Below are positions 28,172 through 37,515 of a DNA stretch of 64,000 nucleotides, in pieces; the first letter of the stretch is position 1; each line of letters starts with the position of its first letter. The notes under the pieces are model-generated. The model worked only from the letters and a program-made list of their open reading frames with translations. It did no database searches and was not told the DNA's origin. The stretch comes from Streptomyces violaceusniger (GTDB lineage Bacteria; Actinomycetota; Actinomycetes; Streptomycetales; Streptomycetaceae): NCBI GenBank assembly GCA_005405945.1, contig BJHW01000001.1:3410001-3474000 (forward strand), read 5' to 3'. The position numbers and the translations under genes are program-made.

Positions 28172-28948
28172 GTCCACCAGCCCCGCCAGGTCGCGCAGCC
28201 GGCGGGCCTGGGCGGCGCGCTCGGCGGCACGCTGCTCCTCGTAGGTGCGGTCCACGGCGCCCCGCAGCAGCGCCTTGGTCTCGACCACGGCGTCGCGGGG
28301 TGCGGCGAGCAGGGCCGCCGCCAGGTCCTGGACCGCGCCGTCCAACTCGGCGGCGGGCACCACGAGGTTGGCGAGCCCGGTCCGCTCGGCCTCCTCGGCA
28401 TGGACGAAGCGCCCGGTGGCGCAGATCTCCAGCGCCCGGGCGTATCCCACCAGCCCGACCAGCGGATGGGTGCCGGTGAGGTCCGGCACCAGGCCGAGGC
28501 TGGTCTCGCGCATGGCGAACTGTGCGTCGTCCGCGCAGACCCGCAGATCACAGGCGAGCGCGAGTTGGAAACCGGCCCCGACGGCATGGCCCTGGACGGC
28601 GGCGATCGACACGATGTCGTTCCGCCGCCACCAGGTGAACGCGTCCTGGTACCCGGCGATGGTCGCGTCCAGCTCGCTGTCGGAACCGCGCGCCATGTCG
28701 AGGAACGACGGCTCGCCGTCGAACCCCTCGGGCGTGAACGCCTGACGGTCCAGACCCGCCGAGAAGGACTTGCCCTCGGCGCGCAGCACCACGATGCGCA
28801 CGGTGCCAGGCACCAGCTTTCCGGCCTCGGCCAGCGCCCGCCACAAGGCGGGCGACTGGGCGTTGCGCTTCGCCGGGTTGTTCAGGGTCACCGTGGCGAC
28901 CGTGTCATCGACGGTGAGCGATACGCCGTCCTTGTCGAGCAGGGTCAC
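28169..28948 (-). CDS. Enoyl-CoA hydratase/isomerase family protein
   Basis: A 259-residue crotonase-fold protein. TVATVTLNNPAKRNAQSPAL opens the fold, oxyanion-hole residues lie in GKSFSAGLDRQAF and VQGHAVGAGFQLALACDLRV, and one acidic active-site position sits in FAMRETSLGLVPDLTGTHPL. It probably acts on a CoA thioester in fatty-acid or amino-acid breakdown; the substrate is unknown. It is the only gene of its unit and is convergent with osaC. The stop lies within a repeat arm. Confidence 0.9.
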   Translation of the reverse strand: MTLLDKDGVSLTVDDTVATVTLNNPAKRNAQSPALWRALAEAGKLVPGTVRIVVLRAEGKSFSAGLDRQAFTPEGFDGEPSFLDMARGSDSELDATIAGYQDAFTWWRRNDIVSIAAVQGHAVGAGFQLALACDLRVCADDAQFAMRETSLGLVPDLTGTHPLVGLVGYARALEICATGRFVHAEEAERTGLANLVVPAAELDGAVQDLAAALLAAPRDAVVETKALLRGAVDRTYEEQRAAERAAQARRLRDLAGLVD

Positions 28949-29070
28949 AGGGGCCTCCGGTCGGGTGCGGTCAGTACAAGTGACTGCACAGTAACCACCC
29001 GGCCGAACCGACGATCAGCCGGGTGGCACCCCTGTCCCTGTCTGCTGATGGTGGTGGAGCATGCGGGCGA

Positions 29071-29292
29071 TCAGGCCGAGGCGGCCTTCTTGCCTCGCGT
29101 CGCACCGCCGCGTCCCCGTAGGGAAACTCCGGATTCGCTGAGCATCCGGTGAACGAATCCGTAGGAACGGCCGGTCTCCTCGGCCAGCGCCCGGATGCTC
29201 GCCCCGGAGTCGTACTTCTTCTTCAGGTCTGCCGCGAGCTTTTCGCGCGCGGCGCCGGTCACCCGGCTGCCCTTCTTCAGAGTCTCGGCCAC
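29071..29292 (-). CDS. gbn: Small HTH nucleoid-associated protein, Gbn-like
   Basis: A 73-residue basic protein, VAETLKKGSRVTGAAREKLA followed by DLKKKYDSGASIRALAEETG and RSYGFVHRMLSESGVSLRGR, with a Lys/Arg/Gly tail GGATRGKKAASA. It is little more than one helix-turn-helix. It matches the Streptomyces protein described as Gbn (SCO1839), a GATC-binding nucleoid-associated protein; the neighbours (enoyl-CoA hydratase on one side, ABC-F then pit on the other) also fit. GTG 29292 has a strong GAGGAGG site. An upstream in-frame ATG exists at 29442, but without a good site. Confidence 0.8.
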   Translation of the reverse strand: MAETLKKGSRVTGAAREKLAADLKKKYDSGASIRALAEETGRSYGFVHRMLSESGVSLRGRGGATRGKKAASA

Positions 29293-29716
29293 CCGTGCCT
29301 CCTCATGGGAAGTGCGCTCTGGACTCTCATGATCACCCCTACAGGGCTTCCTGGCCACCCATTCGGCAAGGTCTGTGGATGAAGGATTGCGGGAAATCGC
29401 GGCACGACGGCCTTCGGAAGCAAGGATTCCGGCGCTGTTCAACCTGACACTCTTTCGTGTTCACCGACGAAGAGGCAGGTCAGGGCATACGTGAGCTACG
29501 TCGTAGAGATCCGGACCGGCGCACGGCACGTGGTGTGCGCCGGTCGCCCGCGACGCGCCGCGATACCAGCCGTTCTCACTCAGATGATGGATCACGCCTA
29601 GGCCGAATGATCTACAAGAAGGGGATCGGACCGGAGGAACCGGACTCTTGGGGCGACGTCCGGAACGCCGCCCCCCGCCCCTCCGCCGGGCCTGCCCCGC
29701 CCGCTGCCGGGGCCCG
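29293..29716. other. 424-bp intergenic region upstream of gbn
   Basis: No gene is supported. It must contain the gbn promoter on the minus strand and the terminator of the ABC-F gene. A 10-bp hairpin, ACCGGCGCAC (29515-29524) with GTGCGCCGGT (29535-29544), is the clearest structure. GATC occurs several times (near 29331, 29589, 29610 and 29625), which is notable next to a gene for a GATC-binding protein. Confidence 0.5.
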
Positions 29717-31315
29717 TCAGGCGAGCGCGACGAGGTCCGCGTACTCCTGACCCCACAGGTCCTCGACACCGTCCGGCAGCAGAATGATCCGCTCCGGCTG
29801 GAGCGCGTCCACGGCGCCCTCGTCGTGGGTCACCAGGACCACCGCACCGGCGAAGGTGCGCAGCGCGCCGAGGATCTCCTCACGGCTGGCCGGGTCGAGG
29901 TTGTTGGTGGGCTCGTCCAGCAGCAGCACATTGGCCGAGGAGACCACCAGGATGGCCAGTGCCAGCCGGGTCTTCTCACCACCGGAGAGCACCCCGGCCG
30001 GCTTGTCCACGTCGTCGCCGGAGAACAGGAACGACCCGAGCGTCTTACGGATGTCGACGAGGTCGAGATCCGGGGCGGCGGAGCGCATGTTCTCCAGGAC
30101 GGTGCGGTCCGGGTCGAGCGTCTCGTGCTCCTGCGCGTAGTAGCCCAGCTTCAGCCCGTGGCCGGGGGTCACCTGGCCGGTGTCCGGCTTCTCGACCCCG
30201 GCCAGCAGCCGCAGCAGGGTCGTCTTACCGGCACCGTTCAGCCCGAGGATGACGACCCGGGACCCCTTGTCGACGGCCAGGTTGACATCGGTGAAGATCT
30301 CCAGGGAGCCGTACGACTTCGACAGCCCCTCCGCGGTCAGCGGGGTCTTGCCGCACGGGGCCGGGTCGGGGAAGCGCAGCTTGGCGACCTTGTCGGACTG
30401 CCGGGCCTCCTCCAGACCGGCCAGCAGCTTCTCGGCGCGGCGGGCCATGTTCTGCGCGGCCACGGTCTTGGTCGCCTTGGCGCGCATCTTGTCGGCCTGC
30501 GCGTTGAGCGCCGCGGCCTTCTTCTCGGCGTTGGCGCGCTCGCGCTTGCGGCGCTTCTCGTCGGCCTCGCGCTGGGCCTGGTACAGCTTCCAGCCCATGT
30601 TGTAGATGTCGATCACCGAGCGGTTGGCGTCGAGGTAGAAGACCTTGTTGACCACCGTCTCGACGAGGTCGGCGTCGTGGGAGATGACGATGAAGCCGCC
30701 GCTGTAGGTCTTGAGGTAGTCCCGCAGCCAGGTGATCGAGTCGGCGTCGAGGTGGTTGGTGGGCTCGTCCAGCAGCAGGATGTCGGAGTCCGAGAAGAGG
30801 ATCCGGGCCAGTTCGACCCGGCGCCGCTGACCGCCGGAGAGCGTATGGAGCGGCTGGCCGAGCACCCGGTCGGGCAGGCCGAGGCTGGCGGCGATGGTCG
30901 CGGCCTCCGCCTCGGCGGCGTATCCGCCCTTGGTGAGGAACTCGGTCTCCAGGCGCTCGTACTTCTTCATCGCGCGCTCGCGGGTGGCGCCCTTGCCGTT
31001 GGCCATCCGGTCCTCGTTCTCGCGCATCTTGCGGAGCACGGAGTCGAGCTCGCGGGCCGAGAGGATGCGGTCGCGGGCGAGGACGTCGAGATCGCCGGTG
31101 CGCGGGTCCTGCGGGAGGTAGCCGACCTGACCGGAGCGGGTGATGGTGCCGCCGGCCGGGATGCCCTCACCGGCCAGGCACTTGGTGAGCGTGGTCTTGC
31201 CCGCGCCGTTGCGGCCGACGAGACCGATGCGGTCGCCCTTGGCGATGCGGAAGGAGGCGGACTCGATGAGGACACGGGCGCCGGCACGCAGCTCGACGCC
31301 GGAGGCGGTGATCAC
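29717..31315 (-). CDS. ABC-F family ATPase (ribosome-associated)
   Basis: A 532-residue soluble protein with two ABC ATPase domains and no membrane segment. Domain 1 has Walker A GRNGAGKTT and signature LSGGQRRRVEL with LLLDEPTNHLDADS. Domain 2 has LGLNGAGKTTLLRLL and LSGGEKTRLALA with LLLDEPTNNLDPAS. The linker between them is rich in Lys/Arg/Ala (KRRKRERANAEKKAAALNAQ), as in ABC-F proteins that enter the ribosomal E site. It is a translation factor or an antibiotic-protection factor; the sequence alone does not decide. GTG 31315 follows AGGAG. A mini-ORF with its own -10 lies 60 bp upstream. Confidence 0.9.
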   Translation of the reverse strand: MITASGVELRAGARVLIESASFRIAKGDRIGLVGRNGAGKTTLTKCLAGEGIPAGGTITRSGQVGYLPQDPRTGDLDVLARDRILSARELDSVLRKMRENEDRMANGKGATRERAMKKYERLETEFLTKGGYAAEAEAATIAASLGLPDRVLGQPLHTLSGGQRRRVELARILFSDSDILLLDEPTNHLDADSITWLRDYLKTYSGGFIVISHDADLVETVVNKVFYLDANRSVIDIYNMGWKLYQAQREADEKRRKRERANAEKKAAALNAQADKMRAKATKTVAAQNMARRAEKLLAGLEEARQSDKVAKLRFPDPAPCGKTPLTAEGLSKSYGSLEIFTDVNLAVDKGSRVVILGLNGAGKTTLLRLLAGVEKPDTGQVTPGHGLKLGYYAQEHETLDPDRTVLENMRSAAPDLDLVDIRKTLGSFLFSGDDVDKPAGVLSGGEKTRLALAILVVSSANVLLLDEPTNNLDPASREEILGALRTFAGAVVLVTHDEGAVDALQPERIILLPDGVEDLWGQEYADLVALA

Positions 31316-31375
31316 GGGAATTACTCCTGGGCAGGGTGGACGGCGGACGGGACGGACGAGGGCGGCCGACGCCGT

Positions 31376-31399
31376 CTAATGCACGAGGAGAATTGCCAT
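31376..31399 (-). CDS. Possible leaderless 7-residue leader peptide (MAILLVH) of the ABC-F gene
   Basis: On the minus strand a -10-like TAAACT (31411-31406) is followed 6 bp later by ATG GCA ATT CTC CTC GTG CAT TAG, a complete seven-codon frame that would start at or next to the 5' end of the mRNA. Its stop lies 60 nt before the ABC-F GTG. The gap contains GACGGCG and CGCCGTC arms that can pair. Short leader peptides control several ABC-F resistance genes by ribosome-mediated attenuation. The elements are visible; function is inferred. Confidence 0.4.
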   Translation of the reverse strand: MAILLVH

Positions 31400-31461
31400 G
31401 CGGCTAGTTTAGCGGGGCGGGCAAGTCGTTTTTCCCCCGGCTTTCCCCGCCGCCGCTCCCC

Positions 31462-32958
31462 TCAGGCTCCGCCCGTGTGCACCTGGAAGGCCGCCCGGCG
31501 CACCGCCTTGGCCAGGGCCGGATCGGGGTGGGCCGCGGCCAGCGCCACCAGGACCTGCACGGTGCGGGGGTGCCCCACGGCCCGTACCTCCGCCAGCAGC
31601 GCGGGCACGGTGCCCTGGACGGCGGACTCCAGGTGGCGGACGAGCAGCGGGCTCTCCCCGTGGTCGGAGATGGCCGCTGCGGTGTCCACCCACAGCCAGG
31701 TGGCCTCCTCGCGGGTGAGCGCGTCCAGCGCCTCGTCCGGGTCGGCGCCCTCGTGCTCGGCGAGCCACAGGAGCGCGTACGGCCGCAGACACGATTCGTC
31801 GACGACCGCCCGTACGTGGGGCTCGGCGGGCGCCCCGACGACGCGCAGCGCCTCGAAGGCGAGCCCGCGCAGCAGCGCGTCGTCGCCGCGCGCCGCGTCG
31901 ATGAGCTCGGTGACGGCGCTGCCGACGGGGCGGGCCGCCAGCCAGGCCCGGTACTCGGCGCGGGCGGGGCCCGGGGTCAGGCCCGCACAGCCGCGCAGCA
32001 TGTCGGCGGCGGGCTGCTCGATGTTCCCGGCCGGGCTCTGGGCGGCGACGCAGATCTGCTCCAGCTTGACCCACACCGCCCAGTTGCCGAGCGCGGTCAG
32101 TTCGGCCTCCCGGCCGTCGCCCTTGGCGTCGTCGGCCGCGCTCCCGGCACCCTCCGGCCCCTCCGGCCCGTCCTCGGGCTCCTCCCGCACCGTGAGCGCC
32201 CCGACGGACCAGAGGGCGTCCAGGGCCCAGTCGAGCAGCCCCTCCAGCGTGGCGGCGTCCTCGGCGTCCTCGGCCTCCTTGGAGTCGTCGGCGCCGACGG
32301 CACTCGCGGCGTCCCCGGCGCCATCGGCGGGCTCCCGGGGCTCCGTGGCCTCCTGGGGGACCTCGCACCGCTCGGTGCGCAGTTCGGCGACCCGCTGCCG
32401 GAGCATGTCCAGCAGGGCGGAGATCTGCACGGGACCGGCCGAGAGCTGCAGCAGGGAGAGCAACTGCGGTACGGCCTCGACGACCTCGGCGACCGCCGTC
32501 GGCTCGGCCGTCTCGGGGGCGGGGCAGGCCAGGGACCACGCGTCCAGGAGCGCGACCCAGCCCCGCAGCACCGCGCTGTCGTCCCGGTCCCACGCCTGGA
32601 GCCGCCAGCCGGGGCGGGTGGTGCCCGCGTGGTGCTCGATGAGGCCGATGAGGCGGGCGCGGTCCCAGTCGCTCCGCACCTCCCGCTCGCTCACCCCGAG
32701 CGCCGCGGCGGCGCGGGCGGCGGCCTCGTCGGACAGCGCGCCGGGAGCGCCGTGCTCGGCCGCGGCCCAGTGGGCGATCGCCACGGCCCCGGTGAGCCCC
32801 GCCCTGGCCTGTCTGGCCAGCTCCGACGGGGGCGGAGTGCCCTCCGGCGGACGGGGCGCCGGTCTTGAGCCGCGGTTCACCGCGGGCCGGCGGGCCGTGG
32901 CCATCGGCCGGTTGCGGACAAGTCGGAGCCGGGAGTCGCGCGGAGTACGGGACGTCAC
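31462..32958 (-). CDS. Conserved hypothetical protein, helical and acidic in the middle
   Basis: A protein of up to 498 residues that I do not recognise. The N-terminal part is basic (VTSRTPRDSRLRLVRNRPMA). A winged-helix-like stretch ALSDEAAARAAAALGVSERE comes next. An acidic low-complexity insertion (DDSKEAEDAEDAATLEG, EEPEDGPEGPEGAGS) interrupts the middle. The C-terminal third looks like short helical repeats (ALLRGLAFEALRVVG, VPALLAEVRAVGHPRTVQ, ALAAAHPDPALAKAVRR), reminiscent of HEAT-type repeats. The start is uncertain: GTG 32958 or ATG 32904, neither with a good ribosome site. Confidence 0.7.
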   Translation of the reverse strand: MTSRTPRDSRLRLVRNRPMATARRPAVNRGSRPAPRPPEGTPPPSELARQARAGLTGAVAIAHWAAAEHGAPGALSDEAAARAAAALGVSEREVRSDWDRARLIGLIEHHAGTTRPGWRLQAWDRDDSAVLRGWVALLDAWSLACPAPETAEPTAVAEVVEAVPQLLSLLQLSAGPVQISALLDMLRQRVAELRTERCEVPQEATEPREPADGAGDAASAVGADDSKEAEDAEDAATLEGLLDWALDALWSVGALTVREEPEDGPEGPEGAGSAADDAKGDGREAELTALGNWAVWVKLEQICVAAQSPAGNIEQPAADMLRGCAGLTPGPARAEYRAWLAARPVGSAVTELIDAARGDDALLRGLAFEALRVVGAPAEPHVRAVVDESCLRPYALLWLAEHEGADPDEALDALTREEATWLWVDTAAAISDHGESPLLVRHLESAVQGTVPALLAEVRAVGHPRTVQVLVALAAAHPDPALAKAVRRAAFQVHTGGA

Positions 32959-33216
32959 GGAAGCAGTCTCGCCTTTGACGGCCCGAAAGCCCAATCGGCA
33001 CCCGTCCGGCGGTCGCCGCGAAGGGTTCACGCCATCTTACGGACGCTTCCGCCGCCGCCCCGCGAACGCTTCCCGCGCCGCCCGGCACGCGCTTCCGCGA
33101 CCGCCTTACGGCCGCTACAGATCGCCCTACGGGCGCCACAGGAGGTCAGTGCGGCGCGGGAAGTCAGGGCGGCGCGGGAAGTCGCCTCACGGGGCTTGGA
33201 CGTCGCCTCACGGGGC

Positions 33217-34344
33217 TCACAGGAGCGGTACCAGAAAGCGCCGCAGTGCCTCCTCGTACGCCTTGGGGTCCGCGTTCCACATGGCCGCGTGCGGGGCCTG
33301 CCGCACCGTGTGAAGGGTCACCAGATCCCGTCTGCGGTCGACGAGTTCGCGCGAGACGTGCCAGGGCGCGAGGGTGTCGTCGGGGCCGTGGGCGACGAGC
33401 GTGGGCACGGACAGCCGCTCCGGGTCGGCCACCTCCGGGAGCCTGCTGTCGTGGAGTCCGGTGCGCCCCTCGGCGGCGCGCAGGGCGAGCGGGAGCAGCG
33501 GCGCGGGGATGCCGCGGGCCGCGGCGAGGGCGCGCAGGGTGGCCTGCCAGTCGAGCACCGGGGAGTCCAGGACGAGGCCGATGACGCGGTGCCGCAGCGC
33601 GGAGTTCGCGGCGGCGTGGAGGGCCATCGAGGCGCCGATGGACCAGCCGTGCAGCACGACCCCGGTCGCCCCGTACGCCACCGCGTAACGGATGGCCGCG
33701 TCCAGGTCGCGCCACTCGGTGTCGCCGAGGTGGGATATGCCGTCCTCGGAGCGCGGGGCGCCGGGGTCCCCCCGGTAGGCGAGGTCGAGCACCGGCACCC
33801 GCAGCTGCCGCAGGAAGGGCATGACGACCATAGGGTGCTCACGGGTGGTGCCGAGACCATGGGTGGTGATCACCCATGTGGAGCGTTCGCCGGGGATGAA
33901 CCAGGCGGGCAGCGGACCGAGTTCGGCGGGCACGTCCACGTCGGCGTGGTCGATGCCGAGCGCATCCCGTGGGTTGCCGATGTGCACCTGGGGGGTCAGC
34001 CGCACCCGGGTGCCGGGCGTGAGTTCGCCGTGGGTGACCCGCTCCAGGCGGCGTACGACGCAGTCGGCGGGGTGCGGGGCGTCCTCGATGACAGGGCCGA
34101 CGACGGCGTGGCAGGAGCGGCCGGTGAGGCCGTAGGTGCCGGGGCGCAGCGAGGCGAGCGAACGGGTCAGGGTGATCTGGCCGGCCGCGGTCGCGTGGAC
34201 GGTCAGCGGCGCCTCGTTCGGCAGCGGACGGTTGGCGGACGGTTTCAGCGCAGCGCTGGTGGCGTACCGTCCGGCCGCCACCGCGGCCACGCCGACACTC
34301 AGCAGGGTGGTGGCGGCCGCGACCGCCGTTGTTCGCAGACGCAT
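33217..34344 (-). CDS. Alpha/beta hydrolase with N-terminal membrane/signal segment
   Basis: A 375-residue protein starting MRLRTTAVAAATTLLSVGVA, a signal peptide or membrane anchor. The hydrolase core has the oxyanion segment VITTHGLGTTREHPMV, the nucleophile elbow GWSIGASMAL (Ser), an Asp in TLVAHGPDDTLAP and a terminal His in VRQAPHAAMWN. The layout recalls peptidase S9-like or lipase-like hydrolases displayed outside the membrane. The substrate is unknown. It is separated from the upstream aldolase gene by 93 bp. Confidence 0.85.
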   Translation of the reverse strand: MRLRTTAVAAATTLLSVGVAAVAAGRYATSAALKPSANRPLPNEAPLTVHATAAGQITLTRSLASLRPGTYGLTGRSCHAVVGPVIEDAPHPADCVVRRLERVTHGELTPGTRVRLTPQVHIGNPRDALGIDHADVDVPAELGPLPAWFIPGERSTWVITTHGLGTTREHPMVVMPFLRQLRVPVLDLAYRGDPGAPRSEDGISHLGDTEWRDLDAAIRYAVAYGATGVVLHGWSIGASMALHAAANSALRHRVIGLVLDSPVLDWQATLRALAAARGIPAPLLPLALRAAEGRTGLHDSRLPEVADPERLSVPTLVAHGPDDTLAPWHVSRELVDRRRDLVTLHTVRQAPHAAMWNADPKAYEEALRRFLVPLL

Positions 34345-34437
34345 CCCTCCCAGTGTGGTCGGGGAGGCGGCCCCCGGCCAGCGGGCGTGCCCGGCCGGGT
34401 GACCGCCCGGCCGGGGCCCGGGGCGTGCCGGGCGGAC

Positions 34438-35124
34438 TCAGCCCTTCTGGCCGTAGCCGCTCAGCTTCTCGGCGGCGCGCCGCATCTCGTCCGGCGGGAT
34501 CAGGGAGGGGGTGCGGCCGGGCACGGAGACCGCGGTGAGCCAGACCTGGCACATCCATTCGAGCTGGGCGGTGCGGTCGTAGGCCTGGTCCAGGGTGGCG
34601 CCGTGGACGACGGTGCCGTGGTTGCGCAGCAGACAGCCACTGCGGTCGCGCAGCGCCTCGAGCATGGCGTCGGCCAGTTCGTCGGTTCCGTAGAGCGCGT
34701 ACGGCGCGACGCGGACCGGGCCGCCGAGGGCGGCGGTCATGTAGTGGATCGCGGGGAGCTCGTCCACGAGCGTGGAGACGGCCGTGGCGTGGACGGCGTG
34801 GGTGTGGACCACGGCCTCGGCGTCGGTCTCCCGGTAGATCGCGAGGTGCATGGGCAGCTCGCTGGTGGGCTTCAGCGTGCCGAGGACCTGCTGTCCGTCC
34901 AGATCGACGGCGACGGCGTCCCTGGGGCCGAGCCTGTCGTAGGGGACGCCGCTCGGGGTCACCAGGACGGTGTCGCCGACCCGGGCCGAGACATTGCCCG
35001 AGGTGCCGACGACCAGGCCGTCGGCGGTGGTCCTGCGGGCCGTACTCACCACCTGCGTCCATGCCTGCCGCAGGGGATGGGTCAGCCGCGGCTGCGGCTG
35101 CCGCGTGGATCGCGACTGGGTCAC
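34438..35124 (-). CDS. Class II aldolase/adducin family protein (fuculose-phosphate aldolase-like)
   Basis: A 228-residue zinc-dependent aldolase-like protein. Key features are GTSGNVSARVGDTVLVTPSG, the acidic base in PTSELPMHLAIYR, the zinc ligands in VVHTHAVHATAVS and a late His in LLRNHGTVVHGAT. The family cleaves L-fuculose-1-phosphate or related sugar phosphates. The GTG at 35124 starts VTQSRSTRQPQPRLTHPLRQ. No sugar kinase or isomerase adjoins, so the substrate cannot be given. Confidence 0.87.
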   Translation of the reverse strand: MTQSRSTRQPQPRLTHPLRQAWTQVVSTARRTTADGLVVGTSGNVSARVGDTVLVTPSGVPYDRLGPRDAVAVDLDGQQVLGTLKPTSELPMHLAIYRETDAEAVVHTHAVHATAVSTLVDELPAIHYMTAALGGPVRVAPYALYGTDELADAMLEALRDRSGCLLRNHGTVVHGATLDQAYDRTAQLEWMCQVWLTAVSVPGRTPSLIPPDEMRRAAEKLSGYGQKG

Positions 35125-35474
35125 CTGCCCTCACCTCCGGGGCCCGATCCTTCCAGGCGGCCGCCGGCCGCGCGGCGGCGGGACCGGAACGGGCGCGGCG
35201 GGCGACTACGGCCGCGCTTCGTGGGCACTCGGCTCCGGGTAGGTGAACGTGGGGGGACGGCGGGCGGCCGCGGGGGCGGTCCCGGGGCCCGCTCCGGCGG
35301 CTCTCGATCGCGCCTCAACTCCCGTACGACACGGGAACGTAGGCTGGAATTCACAGGGTCTTGGTGATCCCGCAACCATGTCACTCCGATGCCCTACTCA
35401 GTTCATCTTCCGTTCACCCTGTTTCCTTACGTTCACCGTGCCACTAACGACCTTCGAACTGATTGACCGGGTGT
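35125..35474. other. Divergent promoter region of aldolase and phosphate transporter
   Basis: 350 bp without a gene. The right end carries the PHO boxes (35401-35441). The left part is very G/C-rich, with no confident element. The aldolase start region has no clear -10. Confidence 0.5.
35401..35441 (+). promoter_or_regulatory. PHO box (PhoP direct repeats) upstream of pit
   Basis: Three direct repeat units match the Streptomyces PhoP consensus GTTCAYYYnnn: GTTCATCTTCC (35401-35411), GTTCACCCTGT (35412-35422, adjacent) and GTTCACCGTGC (35431-35441, after 8 bp). They lie 34-74 bp before the pit start. The 11-bp unit spacing is as known for PhoP. Phosphate starvation control of the transporter is therefore likely; whether it is activation or repression is not visible. 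Confidence 0.8.
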
Positions 35475-36731
<1,257 letters not shown>

Positions 36732-36744
36732 GGAGCCAGGAAAC

Positions 36745-36996
36745 ATGAGCATCGACTGGGCGGCACTCGGCCAGGTCTTCGGCGTCAGCCTCGCGGTGAC
36801 GGTCGGCATGGTGGGCGTCTTCACCCTGGGCATCGTCGGCACCTCCCGTAAGGCGACGCCGGAGCAGGGCGGCACGGCCGCCACCGTGCCCGGGGGCGCG
36901 GTGGACGGCTCCCCGCTCGCGCGCACCGGCGCGTACGCCTGCTTCGCGGTGTGCGCCGCGGTCGTGGCGTACGGCATCTATCTGATCGTCGCCTGA
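36745..36996 (+). CDS. Small membrane protein co-transcribed with pit
   Basis: An 83-residue protein with two helices: FGVSLAVTVGMVGVFTLGIV and TGAYACFAVCAAVVAYGIYL. A polar loop (GTSRKATPEQGG) lies between them. No family name is recalled, but a small gene regularly follows pit in Streptomyces. It starts 13 bp after the pit stop behind AAGGAGCC. It may be an accessory of the transporter; this is inference from position. Confidence 0.8.
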   Translation: MSIDWAALGQVFGVSLAVTVGMVGVFTLGIVGTSRKATPEQGGTAATVPGGAVDGSPLARTGAYACFAVCAAVVAYGIYLIVA

Positions 36997-37024
36997 GGAC
37001 GCCGCTTCCCCGAAACCACCCACC

Positions 37025-37069
37025 GGCCGCCGGATGGTGGCGCTGACCAGCGCCGACCGTCCGGCGGCC
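37025..37069 (+). terminator. Nested hairpin ending the pit operon
   Basis: GGCCGCCGGA (37025-37034) pairs with TCCGGCGGCC (37060-37069), and inside this GGCGCT pairs with AGCGCC. It lies about 30 bp after the small membrane gene and before the cobalamin riboswitch. Confidence 0.6.
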
Positions 37070-37127
37070 GTCCCGTGAGGGGCGGTTGTCTGTGGGGCTC
37101 GGCACACTCGGGCGTGATGGGTCATAT

Positions 37128-37350
37128 GCGAGTTGACGGCCATTCGCGGCCCATGGTGGACTTCCCGAGCCAAACGGCGGCAGGAGAGGAAGCCGGTGAG
37201 AATCCGGCGCGGTCCCGCCACTGTCACCGGGGAGCACCCTCCCATCGCCTGTATGGGGTCACGGCTCGTCCGTACGGTTCGTCGCGTACGCGGGGCTGGA
37301 AGACCGGGAGGGCCGCGGATCCGGGAGCCAGGAGACTCTCACCGCCGGTC
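37128..37350 (+). promoter_or_regulatory. Cobalamin (AdoCbl) riboswitch
   Basis: The conserved core is present: GGAAGCCGGTGAGAATCCGG at 37188, then GCGGTCCCGCCACTGTC with the B12-box heptamer GCCACTG at 37217-37223. The later conserved purine segment AGCCAGGAGA lies at 37327. It is followed 165 bp later by cobD. Such elements fold around adenosylcobalamin and lower expression of downstream biosynthesis or transport genes. The outer boundaries are approximate. Confidence 0.88.
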
Positions 37351-37515
37351 ACGTCGAACCAGGGCGAGGACCCTGAGTGAGGACATACCGCCATGCCCGG
37401 CACCGCCACGCCGCCAGCCCTCCCTGTCCGCTCCGGCTCTTCCGGCCCCTCCGGCCCATCCGCTTCCGTATCGCCTTCCGTATCGCCGCGCCGAGGCGTG
37501 ACGGCGGCCTGACGG

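Noticed and set aside
29648..33313. A 1221-codon plus-strand frame
   Set aside because: It overlies the ABC-F and hypothetical genes on the other strand and has no domain text.
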